Source: a virus. From it: a stretch of 44,592 nucleotides of DNA. The notes below the pieces were generated by a model that saw only the letters and a list, made by a program, of their open reading frames with translations, ran no database searches and was not told the DNA's origin. The position numbers and the translations under genes are program-made. Where the stretch lies: the IMG/VR virus record IMGVR_UViG_3300020394_000667, positions 1 to 44,592 of that record; one strand, given 5' to 3'. How positions within the stretch are numbered: position 1 is the first letter of the stretch; every line of letters begins with the position of its first letter. Of the stretch, positions 22,436 through 31,021 are shown piece after piece.

Positions 22436-22686
22436 AACATATTCCTCTAATTTATTATTGTTAACAATACATAAATAAAGAGCACTCACAAATCAATGTA
22501 AGGATTTAGATTAGTATGTGCGTGTGTGTTTGGTGTTAAGCGTACAGATAACGTACTGATGGTTGGTGTGTGAGGTTAGGTTGAATAGAACTAACGTAAC
22601 CAACTCAACCTAATCGAACCAACCAACCCTAGAACGTAGGGGGTACGTGTAACTGAAACCCTTCCACACTCATTCTAAAATAAGTT
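22436..22686. promoter_or_regulatory. Divergent control region, possible origin
   Basis: About 250 nt without a gene separate the two arms. Nested inverted repeats GGTTGGT/ACCAACC and TTAGGTTGA/TCAACCTAA occupy 22561-22628. AACGTA occurs at 22550, 22593 and 22633 (spacing 43 and 40). The plus strand is G/T-rich from about 22515 to 22585 and A/C-rich to 22630. Skew, repeats and divergence fit a promoter-operator block or a replication origin. Confidence 0.5.
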
Positions 22687-22715
22687 TTGAAAGTAGCACT
22701 CTCCTTTTGTATATT
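22687..22715 (+). promoter_or_regulatory. Near-consensus sigma70 promoter of the rightward arm
   Basis: TTGAAA (22687-22692), a 17-nt spacer and TATATT (22710-22715). Each hexamer is one base from consensus. The expected transcription start is about 22721, the A of the next ATG, so the mRNA would be leaderless. Confidence 0.7.
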
Positions 22716-22720
22716 ATTTT

Positions 22721-22909
22721 ATGAGTAAAAAGAAAAAATACGCTATTTTTAATATTTTAACTGGCAAGTTTGAAAGTGATGAGACTAAAGATATGGACTT
22801 TGCTGACTATTTAGCTATGATAGAAGCTGAAAAGCAAATAGCAAGGCGTATGATCAAACAAAAGTTAGATAAAATATGTGATACAGACTATGAGGAGAGT
22901 ACGGATTAA
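22721..22909 (+). CDS. Small charged protein, probably leaderless (62 aa)
   Basis: No Shine-Dalgarno sequence precedes the ATG, and the -10 box ends only 5 nt before it, so translation from a leaderless mRNA is likely. The protein is basic at the N-terminus (SKKKKYAIFNI) and acidic and helical after (DFADYLAMIEAEKQIARRMI). No family is recognised. As the first gene of the rightward arm, before the terminase genes, it could be a regulator of late expression, but the sequence does not show it. Confidence 0.55.
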   Translation: MSKKKKYAIFNILTGKFESDETKDMDFADYLAMIEAEKQIARRMIKQKLDKICDTDYEESTD

Positions 22910-22917
22910 AGTAAGAG

Positions 22918-22963
22918 TATACGTATATAGGAGTATACGTGGAAAGTAGTATACACGTATACT
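22918..22963. repeat. Cluster of TATACGT palindromic repeats
   Basis: TATACGTATA (22918-22927, self-complementary), AGTATACGT (22932-22940), then AGTATAC-AC-GTATACT (22948-22963, perfect inverted repeat). Three related copies in 46 nt ahead of the terminase genes look like operator or promoter sites. Confidence 0.6.
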
Positions 22964-22966
22964 TAC

Positions 22967-22998
22967 TACAAACGTAATGTTTGAGCATTACGTTTGTA
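22967..22998. promoter_or_regulatory. Perfect 13-bp hairpin upstream of the terminase genes
   Basis: TACAAACGTAATG pairs perfectly with CATTACGTTTGTA around a 6-nt loop (TTTGAG). Neither side has a T-tract, so it is not a typical terminator. It lies 43 nt before the small-terminase start and may be a leader structure, processing site or protein-binding site. Confidence 0.6.
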
Positions 22999-23041
22999 AG
23001 AGTAGTAGGAGTTAACGTGTTATACAAATTTGGAGGAATAA

Positions 23042-23815
23042 GTGGACACTATTAAAAGAAGAATAGCTGGGAAGGTAAGAGATTATAACGTTTACACTAA
23101 ATCTGAAGCAGATGCCAAAGGATATGCTTATATAGAGTGGAGACATGCAGATGAAGGAGATCTAGCATTGTCAGATGATGGTTATATAAGTGATTGTATA
23201 TCTAGAAAAGTGTATACAGATAAAAAAGGTAGGACTAAAACGTTTGTTAAGTGTGCACATGGTGTACAATGGGTAACAAATAAAGGTCAATTCTTATATG
23301 AACCTAATAAAGAAGCTGGAGTATACTCACATGTTAAGCCTAGCAGGTGGGAAGATAAAGAAGCTAGGACTACAAGAGCTAAGAATGCAGTAAATGCATA
23401 TGTAAGTGATGTAATACAAGGCAATAAGCCTGATTGGGAAATGATTGGCAAGATATATAGGCCAGATCAAGAGTGCCCTGAAGCAACAGTGCGAAGATTA
23501 TTTAAAAAACAGAGGATAGTTGACATGGTAGAAAAGAAACTAAAAGAAATTCTAATAGATAAAGGCATTACACAAGAACAAGTGCTTGATTTGCAGTTAG
23601 AAGCAGTAGATATTGCTAGAGCAAAGGGTGATGTGTCTAATATGCTACGTGTTGCAGATAACTTTATGGATTTATTAAGTATGAAGCCTGGTAAAGTAGT
23701 AACTACAGACACTATGGAAATAGATATGAGTAATAAAATTATAGATGCTATAGAATCAGAAGAAAAAAAGTTAAAAGTAGAAAGAAAAGTTGAAGAAAGA
23801 GACGATACTCAATAA
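23042..23815 (+). CDS. terS: Putative small terminase subunit (257 aa, GTG start)
   Basis: GGAGG lies 7 nt before the GTG. The C-terminal half has a helix-turn-helix-like region (EATVRRLFKKQRIVDMVEKK) and helical segments (ITQEQVLDLQLEAVDIARAK, SNMLRVADNFMDLL), followed by an acidic tail, as in phage small terminases. The N-terminal half is unusual (DGYISDCISRKVYTDKKGRT, FVKCAHGVQW) and not recognised. The gene overlaps the large terminase start by 26 nt, the usual TerS-TerL order. It would recognise phage DNA and regulate the packaging motor. The call depends strongly on position. Confidence 0.6.
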   Translation: MDTIKRRIAGKVRDYNVYTKSEADAKGYAYIEWRHADEGDLALSDDGYISDCISRKVYTDKKGRTKTFVKCAHGVQWVTNKGQFLYEPNKEAGVYSHVKPSRWEDKEARTTRAKNAVNAYVSDVIQGNKPDWEMIGKIYRPDQECPEATVRRLFKKQRIVDMVEKKLKEILIDKGITQEQVLDLQLEAVDIARAKGDVSNMLRVADNFMDLLSMKPGKVVTTDTMEIDMSNKIIDAIESEEKKLKVERKVEERDDTQ

Positions 23816-25280
23816 ATTAAAAGAAAATATGATATTATTTGGCAAGATTGCTATGCCTAATATGTTTTCTGCTGCATCACCTAAGTTTCATTATACTATT
23901 GCAGACTCATTGCTTAATCCAGATAATAAACAGATAAATATTATAGCACCTAGAGGTCATGCTAAGTCATCTATAGTAGGTGGTGTATTTCCATTATGGC
24001 ATATAATGTTTGATGAAGGTCCAAAGCTTATAGTGCTAGTATCTAGAACACAAGACCATGCAGTTAAACTACTTGGTACTATAAAAGATGTATTAGACTT
24101 TTCTAGTACATTTAGACAAATGTTTGGATATTGGGGAATGAACTCTGCAAGATCTTGGGCTAAGACAGAAGTGCAACTAAAAGATGGTACTATGATTATA
24201 TGCAAAGGTACTGGACAGCAGTTACGTGGTATTAAGCATGGTAATCAAAGACCTACATTAATTATTGTAGATGATCCAGAAGATGAGAATAATACTAAAA
24301 CATCAGAGGCTATGGAGAGTAATCTAAGATGGTTATTGCAATCAGCTATACCATCATTAGATCCAATAAAAGGTAGAATTGCAATTATCGGTACACCAAT
24401 ACATCAAAGATGCATGGTAGAAACATTAAAGGATATGAAAGGTTGGTTAAACTTTTTATTTAAACCTAATTTAGATAAGAATGAAGCATTGTGGGAAGAA
24501 TGGCAGCCAGTAGAAAAACTAAAACAAAAGAAAGAAGAACTAGAATCTATTGGTCGTGTTAGTGTATTTTATAGAGAATACTTATGTGAAATAGTTGGTG
24601 ATGAAGATCAATTGTTTAAGGAAGAATATATTAAGTATTATGAAGGTAAAATTATAAACGAAGATAACAAAGCATATATAGAGTTAACAGATTTTGAAGG
24701 AAATAAAGGCAAAGAAGTCAGGGCAGTAAATATATTCATGGGAGTAGATCCTGCGTCATCTACAGCTAAAACCGCAGATTACAGCACAGTCGTAAGTATA
24801 GCAATTGACAAAGATGGTAATCGCTTCGTTCTTCCTTATTATAGACAAAGGGCAACTCCCATGAATTTAGCAGAATCAATAATAAATCAATTTAAAATAT
24901 ATAAACCTGTAAAGACTAGAATAGAGTCAGTAGGTTATCAAGAGATGTTAAGAGAGTATGTAAAGAAAAGATGCGAAGAAGAAAAATTATTTATATCAGG
25001 ATTGGAAATAAAAGAAAGACCACGTAATTCTAAGTCATCAAGACTAGAAACACTGCAACCATACTTTGCACAAGGAAAAGTATATATTAGTAAAAACATG
25101 ACAGAACTAAGAGATGAACTACTTCTCTATCCTAGAGGAAAACATGACGATTTGCTGGATGGTATGTTTTATGCTAATAAGGGTATATATCCTCCTTTTC
25201 ATAAAGATTCAGACAGAGAATCTGATAAAAATGAGAGTTTTTATAACAAATTTCAAAATGACTCTTGGATGACAGTGTAA
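23790..25280 (+). CDS. terL: Large terminase subunit (496 aa)
   Basis: The ATPase domain has Walker A APRGHAKSS (53-61) and Walker B TLIIVDDPED (D161, D162, E164). The RNase-H-like nuclease domain has FMGVDPASSTAKTADYS (D320) and the C-terminal acidic pair in KHDDLLDGMFYA (D453, D454). It cuts concatemeric DNA and pumps it into the procapsid at the portal. The length is normal for TerL. The frame opens at TTG 23790 inside terS; an ATG at 23829 is an equally plausible start that still keeps all motifs. Confidence 0.92.
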   Translation: MKKETILNKLKENMILFGKIAMPNMFSAASPKFHYTIADSLLNPDNKQINIIAPRGHAKSSIVGGVFPLWHIMFDEGPKLIVLVSRTQDHAVKLLGTIKDVLDFSSTFRQMFGYWGMNSARSWAKTEVQLKDGTMIICKGTGQQLRGIKHGNQRPTLIIVDDPEDENNTKTSEAMESNLRWLLQSAIPSLDPIKGRIAIIGTPIHQRCMVETLKDMKGWLNFLFKPNLDKNEALWEEWQPVEKLKQKKEELESIGRVSVFYREYLCEIVGDEDQLFKEEYIKYYEGKIINEDNKAYIELTDFEGNKGKEVRAVNIFMGVDPASSTAKTADYSTVVSIAIDKDGNRFVLPYYRQRATPMNLAESIINQFKIYKPVKTRIESVGYQEMLREYVKKRCEEEKLFISGLEIKERPRNSKSSRLETLQPYFAQGKVYISKNMTELRDELLLYPRGKHDDLLDGMFYANKGIYPPFHKDSDRESDKNESFYNKFQNDSWMTV

Positions 25281-25304
25281 CGCCTATTTATATTAATAGC
25301 AATT

Positions 25305-25320
25305 TTAATTAGCTAATTAA
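25305..25320. promoter_or_regulatory. Perfect 16-bp palindrome before the portal gene
   Basis: TTAATTAGCTAATTAA is fully self-complementary and sits in the only gap between terL and the portal gene. The portal ATG 10 nt later has no ribosome site, so the palindrome may mark a regulatory site. Confidence 0.4.
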
Positions 25321-25329
25321 TAAATAAAT

Positions 25330-27561
25330 ATGCCAGAAACCAATAAAGAAGTGAAACTCACAGAAGATCTTTTACGTGATTATTCTGGAGCAAGAGCTAA
25401 CTGGGCAAAACAAGCAGCTGAAGATAGTGAATTTAGAGCTGGTGTCCAGTGGACTAAAACTCAAGCAGAAACTTTAAAATCTAGAAACCAAGCACCTGTA
25501 GTTGTAAACGTAATACACAGTGCTGTAGAACAGGCAAAAGCCCTTCTTACTACAAACAAACCAAGATTCCAGGCAACAGGAAGAGAAGATAGTGATGTTA
25601 AAACAGGTAGAGTATTATCTGATTTAATGGATTATATATGGGATTTGTCAAGTGGCAATACAGTACTAAAACAAGCTATTGATGATTATTATGTAAAAGG
25701 CATGGGATGCATAATGGTATATCCAGATATGAATGCAGATTTTGGAAAAGGAGAAGTTTGTCTTAAATCTGTAGACCCAATGGATGTATATATTGATCCT
25801 GCATCTAGAGATCCTTTCTGTCAAGATGCTAATCATATAATTATTGCTAAAAAGACTATGGAGTCTCAATTATTACTTAAGTATCCTGAATATGCAGATC
25901 AAATTAAAAATGCAAAACAAACAAGTATACTAAGTAATTATCCTACATCAAGAGATAATTCAGAATTTAATCAACAAGTAGGACCTTACAATAAAGGTGC
26001 AACTGTAAGTGCTCTTGATGATGATAGAGAACTTGAAGTACTTGAAAGATTTACTAAAGTTAAAATGCCTATGGTTAGAATATTCGATCCATATAGTGGT
26101 AGAGAGTATGTTTATAGCGAAGAACAATTTAAAGAATATTTAAAGAATCCTGCTTTTATTATACACAAAAGAAATACAGATCCTATTTATGTTACTAGTA
26201 AGGAGGAAGTCCAAAGAGCACAACAAGTATATGAAAAATTTAATGGCATGTATCATGAATATTTAGATCCTGCTACCCAGCAAGTAGTTCAATTGCCAGG
26301 TGAAGAAAAAGCTGGATCAATACCAAATTCTACAACAACACTTACTCCAATAACTATTAATGATTTAGTACAAGATAATATGATACAAATCACACAAATT
26401 AAGTGCGATAGAGTTAGATGTATTATATCTGTTGGAGAAGAGTTAATTGTAGATTATATGAAACCTATTTCTATGTATCCCTTAGTAACTTTAATGAATC
26501 ATCATGACAGAAATCCATTTCCTGTTAGTGATGTTAGATTAGTTAAAGGCTTACAAGAATATGTTAATAAAATTAGAAGTTTAATTATTGCACATGCTTC
26601 TAGTTCTACAAATGTAAAACTATTAATACCTAGAGGTTCTATGGATAAAAAACATCTAGAACAAGAATGGGGTAAGGCAGGTACTGCTGTAATAGAATTT
26701 GATCCTGAGTTAGGACAACCTATAGTAGCTGGTCCTGTTCCATTACCTAATGAATTATATAATAATGAAAGGGAAGCTAAAGCAGATATAGAAAAAATAT
26801 TAGGTATATATGCACTAATGCAAGGCGATCAAGGTGCTGCACCACAAACATATAAAGGTACTATAGCACTTGATGAGTTTGGACAAAGAAGAATTAGATC
26901 TAAAAAAGATGATATTGAGTCTATGTTAAATCAACTAGGTATGTTGGTTATAGAAATGATTCAATGGATTTATACAGAAGAAAAAACATTTAGAATTATA
27001 CAACCTAACAAAAGTCCTAAGAATGTTAAGGTTAATCAAATGGTATTTGATGATTTTTCAAATGCAATATTAGGTAGAATTAATGATATAACTGTAGGTC
27101 GTTATGACGTGCAGGTTGTATCTGGTTCTACATTACCATCAAACAGATGGTCTAGATTTGAATATTATAAAGAATTATACTCACTTGGAGTTATTGATCA
27201 AGAAGAACTGCTATCTCAAACTGATGTAGCAGATATGGAAGGCGTATTAGAAAGAGCTGGACAAATGAAAAAACTACAAGGAGCAGTACAAAGTGCACAA
27301 CAAGAAATTAAAAAACTTAAGGGTGACTTGCAAACTGCACAGCGTGAATCATTACATGATAGAAAACGTGTTGAGTTAAAAGATTTTGAGGTAAAGCTTG
27401 CAAAGATGGAAGCTCAAATGCAAGCAGCATCTCAATTGTATAAGAATCGAACTAACGATCATTTAAAACAAATTAAAGATGAAGTTGACATTATTGTAAA
27501 AGAAGTCGACAGTCCACAACGAGTTATGAATGAAGAATTGTTAGGCATCGATGATGAATAG
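25330..27561 (+). CDS. Portal protein, P22-like (743 aa)
   Basis: This is a large portal of the P22/podovirus type: LRDYSGARANWAKQAAEDSE at the start, PVVVNVIHSAVEQAKALL, then FGKGEVCLKSVDPMDVYIDP (the wing/crown segment typical of this family), a stem region, and a long C-terminal coiled coil (about 655-735) like the P22 barrel. Twelve copies would form the DNA channel and terminase dock at one capsid vertex. The size is close to P22 gp1. It lies just after terL and before the scaffold, the standard order. No Shine-Dalgarno sequence is visible. Confidence 0.88.
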   Translation: MPETNKEVKLTEDLLRDYSGARANWAKQAAEDSEFRAGVQWTKTQAETLKSRNQAPVVVNVIHSAVEQAKALLTTNKPRFQATGREDSDVKTGRVLSDLMDYIWDLSSGNTVLKQAIDDYYVKGMGCIMVYPDMNADFGKGEVCLKSVDPMDVYIDPASRDPFCQDANHIIIAKKTMESQLLLKYPEYADQIKNAKQTSILSNYPTSRDNSEFNQQVGPYNKGATVSALDDDRELEVLERFTKVKMPMVRIFDPYSGREYVYSEEQFKEYLKNPAFIIHKRNTDPIYVTSKEEVQRAQQVYEKFNGMYHEYLDPATQQVVQLPGEEKAGSIPNSTTTLTPITINDLVQDNMIQITQIKCDRVRCIISVGEELIVDYMKPISMYPLVTLMNHHDRNPFPVSDVRLVKGLQEYVNKIRSLIIAHASSSTNVKLLIPRGSMDKKHLEQEWGKAGTAVIEFDPELGQPIVAGPVPLPNELYNNEREAKADIEKILGIYALMQGDQGAAPQTYKGTIALDEFGQRRIRSKKDDIESMLNQLGMLVIEMIQWIYTEEKTFRIIQPNKSPKNVKVNQMVFDDFSNAILGRINDITVGRYDVQVVSGSTLPSNRWSRFEYYKELYSLGVIDQEELLSQTDVADMEGVLERAGQMKKLQGAVQSAQQEIKKLKGDLQTAQRESLHDRKRVELKDFEVKLAKMEAQMQAASQLYKNRTNDHLKQIKDEVDIIVKEVDSPQRVMNEELLGIDDE

Positions 27562-27587
27562 TTGCTGATAATGACAAACTAGGAGAA

Positions 27588-28484
27588 ATGATGGAAAACG
27601 TAATACCAACAGAAGAGGCAGTAATGGAAACTACAGATCCAGCAAAAGCACCTATAGGACAAGCAGGAATAACTCCTGAAAATCCTAAGTTAAGTGTTAC
27701 TGGAGATATGATTAATCCAACAGCTGAAACTTCTACAGGACAATTAGCAAATAATGCTGATGCTGTCCCAACTGAGCAAAAACAAAATACCGATCGTTAT
27801 GAATTTTGGCAATCCAGAGCCGACAAGACACAAGGCGAGCTAAACAAAATTAGTCAAGAGTTTGAAGAGTACAAACAAATGATGGGACCTGTTGCAAACG
27901 CTATACAACAAAACCCTCAGATCTTGCAAAATTTACAACAGCAATCGCCTTCCAATGAACCACCTGCACAGCAGAATTCATTGCAGGCTCCAAGTCGTCC
28001 TGAAAAACCACATTCTTACAGCGAGGTAGACGCATACAATGATCCAGAAAGTGAATCATTTAAATATAGATTATCTGTTGATAAATATAGAGATGACATG
28101 TTAGATTATTATGGCAAAGTTGACCAATATAGACAAGAGCAGCAAGCTATGGCTTACGAATTGCAAAGAGAGCAACAAGCTCAAAATCAAGCAGTAAGTT
28201 ATGCTACTCAAACTTTAGGTTGGGATGCTAATAAAGTAAATGATGCTATAAATTGGTTGCAAAACCCTAATAATGTTACTTTTGAAACTTTATTTAGAGT
28301 CTATGAATTAAATAATTCACCATCTAGACAGCAAGTTCAAAATCAACAAAAAGTTGCAGAGTATCAACAAAGAGAAGAGAGAATGAAAGTGCCTCAATCT
28401 ACAGCAGTAACAAGTGGAACTTCTCAAGCACCTTTAACTGATGAACAGCTGTTTAACCAAAGTATGCTATCATGGAAAAAATAA
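27588..28484 (+). CDS. Head scaffolding protein (298 aa)
   Basis: AGGAG lies just before tandem ATGs (27588, 27591). The product is acidic and Gln/Asn/Pro-rich, with a disordered N-terminus and coiled-coil segments (WQSRADKTQGELNKISQEFE; LQREQQAQNQAVSYA), ending in a short charged tail. Composition, length and place between portal and capsid genes are typical of podovirus scaffolds that guide capsid assembly and then leave. There is no sequence-specific motif, so the call rests on context. Confidence 0.7.
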   Translation: MMENVIPTEEAVMETTDPAKAPIGQAGITPENPKLSVTGDMINPTAETSTGQLANNADAVPTEQKQNTDRYEFWQSRADKTQGELNKISQEFEEYKQMMGPVANAIQQNPQILQNLQQQSPSNEPPAQQNSLQAPSRPEKPHSYSEVDAYNDPESESFKYRLSVDKYRDDMLDYYGKVDQYRQEQQAMAYELQREQQAQNQAVSYATQTLGWDANKVNDAINWLQNPNNVTFETLFRVYELNNSPSRQQVQNQQKVAEYQQREERMKVPQSTAVTSGTSQAPLTDEQLFNQSMLSWKK

Positions 28485-28552
28485 TAAACAATCTATCCCT
28501 GACCAAAGGCATATATGCAGTTGAGGAAAGGGTAACTTAAAGGAAATAAAAG

Positions 28553-29914
28553 ATGGCAGCAAAAGACCTATCGGCATCTGGAGTTCTCTTTACGGATAGA
28601 CGTAATTTTTACATCGATCCTCAAGTTGTAAAGGAATTGTGGACGGACGTAACACCGTTTACAACTGTTATAGCTAATAAAGAAACAAGAGACGTACCAG
28701 ATCCCGTTTTTAAAATGTTCGAACACAGACAACCTTGGATTAAGCAAAGCTTTTTCGCAGCTTCAAATCCAGCAGCACCTGGTGCTAACACAGAAACTGT
28801 TGACTTTGATGTTGATAATATTGTAGGATTACCTGCATGTGATCCATCATGGCTTGGTTTAGAAGTTGAGTGTTGGGATTCTACTGAAACGACTAAAAAA
28901 GGCGTTGCAATAGTAACAACTGTAACTGATTCAAATACAATACAAGTAACTCCATTAAATGCAGATTTAGATATTGCAGATAATGATGTGTTTCATGTTA
29001 TTGGTAATGCACATGGTGAAGGTGGTTATTCACCTGAAGCATGGTCAGATGAACTTAAAGTAGTTTATAACTCTTGTCAGATTTTTAAGAATCCTCTTGA
29101 AATTACTGGTACATTGTTAGAAGCAGCTTTAAGAGGTGAATCATCTGAATTAGCTAGATTAAGAATGCAAAAATCACAAGAACATAAAATTCAAAAAGAA
29201 AGAGCTTTCTTATTTGGTAAACGTGTTGGTGGTACTGGATTAGGTGATTCTGCTTTTGCAGATGGATATAATGATACTAACCCTTCTGAAGGAGTTATGG
29301 CAGATGGTGGTATTAATGGTCCAGCAGTAGGTTCAATAGCTTCTCCAGGAGGTTCAGGAGCAGGTAAAATAAGAACTACTTATGGTATTATTTCAGCTAT
29401 TGAAGCTTATGGTGAAGATACAGCAACTTCTGATTATCAAAACATATTTACATGTTCAGAAGCAAGTTATACATATAGTAACTTTGTTGATGATATGGAA
29501 AAAATCTTTCAATATGTTCCAACTTCAGGTGTTAAAAAAGCATTTGTTGGTGCTGGTGCATTAGGACATTGGTCCAAAATGGCTGGTAACTCTGGTTTTG
29601 CTGGAAGTAACGGATGGACTGTAAGTCTTGGTGATATGAAAAGAGATGGTTTAGGGTTTAATTACAGAACTCTTGAAACACCTCATGGAATGTTACAGTT
29701 AATTCCTACTCCTGCATTAAGAGGACCTTACAACAAATACATGCTTGTAGTTGATGATGATAATTTATTCCATTCACAGTACAGAGCACCAATGTATCAA
29801 ACAAATATCAAAACTGATAATGCGTATGATGGTGTTAAAGATCAGTACATGTCTGATGAAGGAATAGGTATTACAAACATTAATTCTCATGCATTAATGA
29901 AAATTACATCGTAA
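28553..29914 (+). CDS. Major capsid protein, SU10/DUF5309-like HK97 fold (453 aa)
   Basis: The segment FKNPLEITGTLLEAALRGES, then ELARLRMQKSQEHKIQKERA and FLFGKR matches the spine-helix region of SU10-type major head proteins. The C-terminal part (FVGAGALGHWSKMAGNSG; PTPALRGPYNKYMLVVDDDN) fits the A-domain. The first 150 residues contain an inserted beta segment (VDFDVDNIVGLPACDPSWLG). It forms the icosahedral shell. It follows the scaffold by 68 nt with its own AAAGGA site. Confidence 0.85.
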   Translation: MAAKDLSASGVLFTDRRNFYIDPQVVKELWTDVTPFTTVIANKETRDVPDPVFKMFEHRQPWIKQSFFAASNPAAPGANTETVDFDVDNIVGLPACDPSWLGLEVECWDSTETTKKGVAIVTTVTDSNTIQVTPLNADLDIADNDVFHVIGNAHGEGGYSPEAWSDELKVVYNSCQIFKNPLEITGTLLEAALRGESSELARLRMQKSQEHKIQKERAFLFGKRVGGTGLGDSAFADGYNDTNPSEGVMADGGINGPAVGSIASPGGSGAGKIRTTYGIISAIEAYGEDTATSDYQNIFTCSEASYTYSNFVDDMEKIFQYVPTSGVKKAFVGAGALGHWSKMAGNSGFAGSNGWTVSLGDMKRDGLGFNYRTLETPHGMLQLIPTPALRGPYNKYMLVVDDDNLFHSQYRAPMYQTNIKTDNAYDGVKDQYMSDEGIGITNINSHALMKITS

Positions 29915-29929
29915 GAAAGGAGCTAAAGA

Positions 29930-30328
29930 ATGGCTAAACCTTATTTACATGGAACAAACGGAGCTATAAAAGTATTGGATTCTACACAATCTTTATACAT
30001 GGCAGACTCTGGTAAATTATTTATATGCTCTCAAGCAGGTGCATATGATATAACATTACCTGAAGTTGCTGATGCAAAAGGTTGGGTAGGCACATTTTTA
30101 CTTGGCACAGCAGGCAGTAATGACTTCGATATTATTGGAGGAACAACTGATGTTATGGTAGGTGTAGAATGTGGAGATACTAATGTAGTTATTGATGCAG
30201 CTGACAAAGTTACTTTTGTAGCTAGTAATGCAGTAGTTGGTGAAAGAGTAGATATATTCTGCGATGGAACTAATTATTATGTTACTATGTTTGCAGTAGC
30301 TGACAATGCAGCATCGAGTGCTGGGTAA
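29930..30328 (+). CDS. Capsid decoration or fibre-tip-like protein (132 aa)
   Basis: AAAGGAG precedes the ATG. The sequence is a run of short beta strands: ADSGKLFICSQAGAYDITLP, a Gly-rich turn, then DKVTFVASNAV and VDIFCDGTNYYVTMFAVAD. The same layout ends the fibre protein at 32017, so both may share one jelly-roll fold. Directly after the capsid gene, a trimeric decoration protein is the most likely role. Confidence 0.6.
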   Translation: MAKPYLHGTNGAIKVLDSTQSLYMADSGKLFICSQAGAYDITLPEVADAKGWVGTFLLGTAGSNDFDIIGGTTDVMVGVECGDTNVVIDAADKVTFVASNAVVGERVDIFCDGTNYYVTMFAVADNAASSAG

Positions 30329-30336
30329 TTAGTTTA

Positions 30337-30381
30337 ACGGAACTAGGAGCAGGTCGTATAAAGGACTTGCTCCAAATCCGT
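30337..30381 (+). promoter_or_regulatory. Two-tier hairpin between decoration and neck genes
   Basis: Outer ACGGA/TCCGT encloses GGAGCAGGTC/GACTTGCTCC (10 bp, one G-U). No T-tract follows, so it may be a partial terminator, an mRNA stabiliser or a processing site that lowers expression of downstream genes relative to capsid. Confidence 0.55.
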
Positions 30382-30394
30382 AACAAAGGAAACT

Positions 30395-31021
30395 ATGAAT
30401 TTTAAAACAAAAATTGGATTTTATATAAGTACAACAGATGGATATACTGATGCAGAAGCACAGCAGTATATTGTTGATGGTTGCTATGATGTGTACAAAA
30501 AGATTAAATCATTTGAAGGATCTGATTCTGCACAAAAATTTGGTATATGGTCAGATCCTGCTATAACAAATGGAACTGCAATAGATATAGATGAAGTTCA
30601 TGAGCTTATACATGTACAAAGAAATGGAATTACAGCTTTGCGAGTAACTCCAACATTAGCAAATAAATATACTGATACTGACTCTATGCATTATGCATCT
30701 GCTAACGATCCTGTTTATTATTTGCAAGAGCAATACATGACTGTAAAGCCAGCACCAGATGGATCTAATCCTTTATATTATTTATTTGTACCAACATATT
30801 CTGTAACATCTTATGATGGTACTTCTTCAATTGATAAGTTTCCTCGTGAGTATTATGATTATGTTTTAAAATATGCTGCTTATAAAATAGCACAAGCATT
30901 AGCACATAATTATATGGAAGATGATGAAGATGCAGAATTAACACAATTAATGACTGCTAGAGCAAATTCACTAAAAGCAGAATATGAAGAAATGTTTTCA
31001 ACAGGAGGCACAGTACAATAA
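30395..31021 (+). CDS. Head-tail adaptor (neck) protein (208 aa)
   Basis: AAAGGAA precedes the ATG. The pattern of an N-terminal helical part (AEAQQYIVDGCYDVYKKIKS), a beta middle (HELIHVQRNGITALRVTPT), and a C-terminal helix set (FPREYYDYVLKYAAYKIAQA) is that of phage head-to-tail connectors that bind below the portal. Position after capsid genes supports this. The stop and next start overlap (TAATG). Confidence 0.65.
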   Translation: MNFKTKIGFYISTTDGYTDAEAQQYIVDGCYDVYKKIKSFEGSDSAQKFGIWSDPAITNGTAIDIDEVHELIHVQRNGITALRVTPTLANKYTDTDSMHYASANDPVYYLQEQYMTVKPAPDGSNPLYYLFVPTYSVTSYDGTSSIDKFPREYYDYVLKYAAYKIAQALAHNYMEDDEDAELTQLMTARANSLKAEYEEMFSTGGTVQ

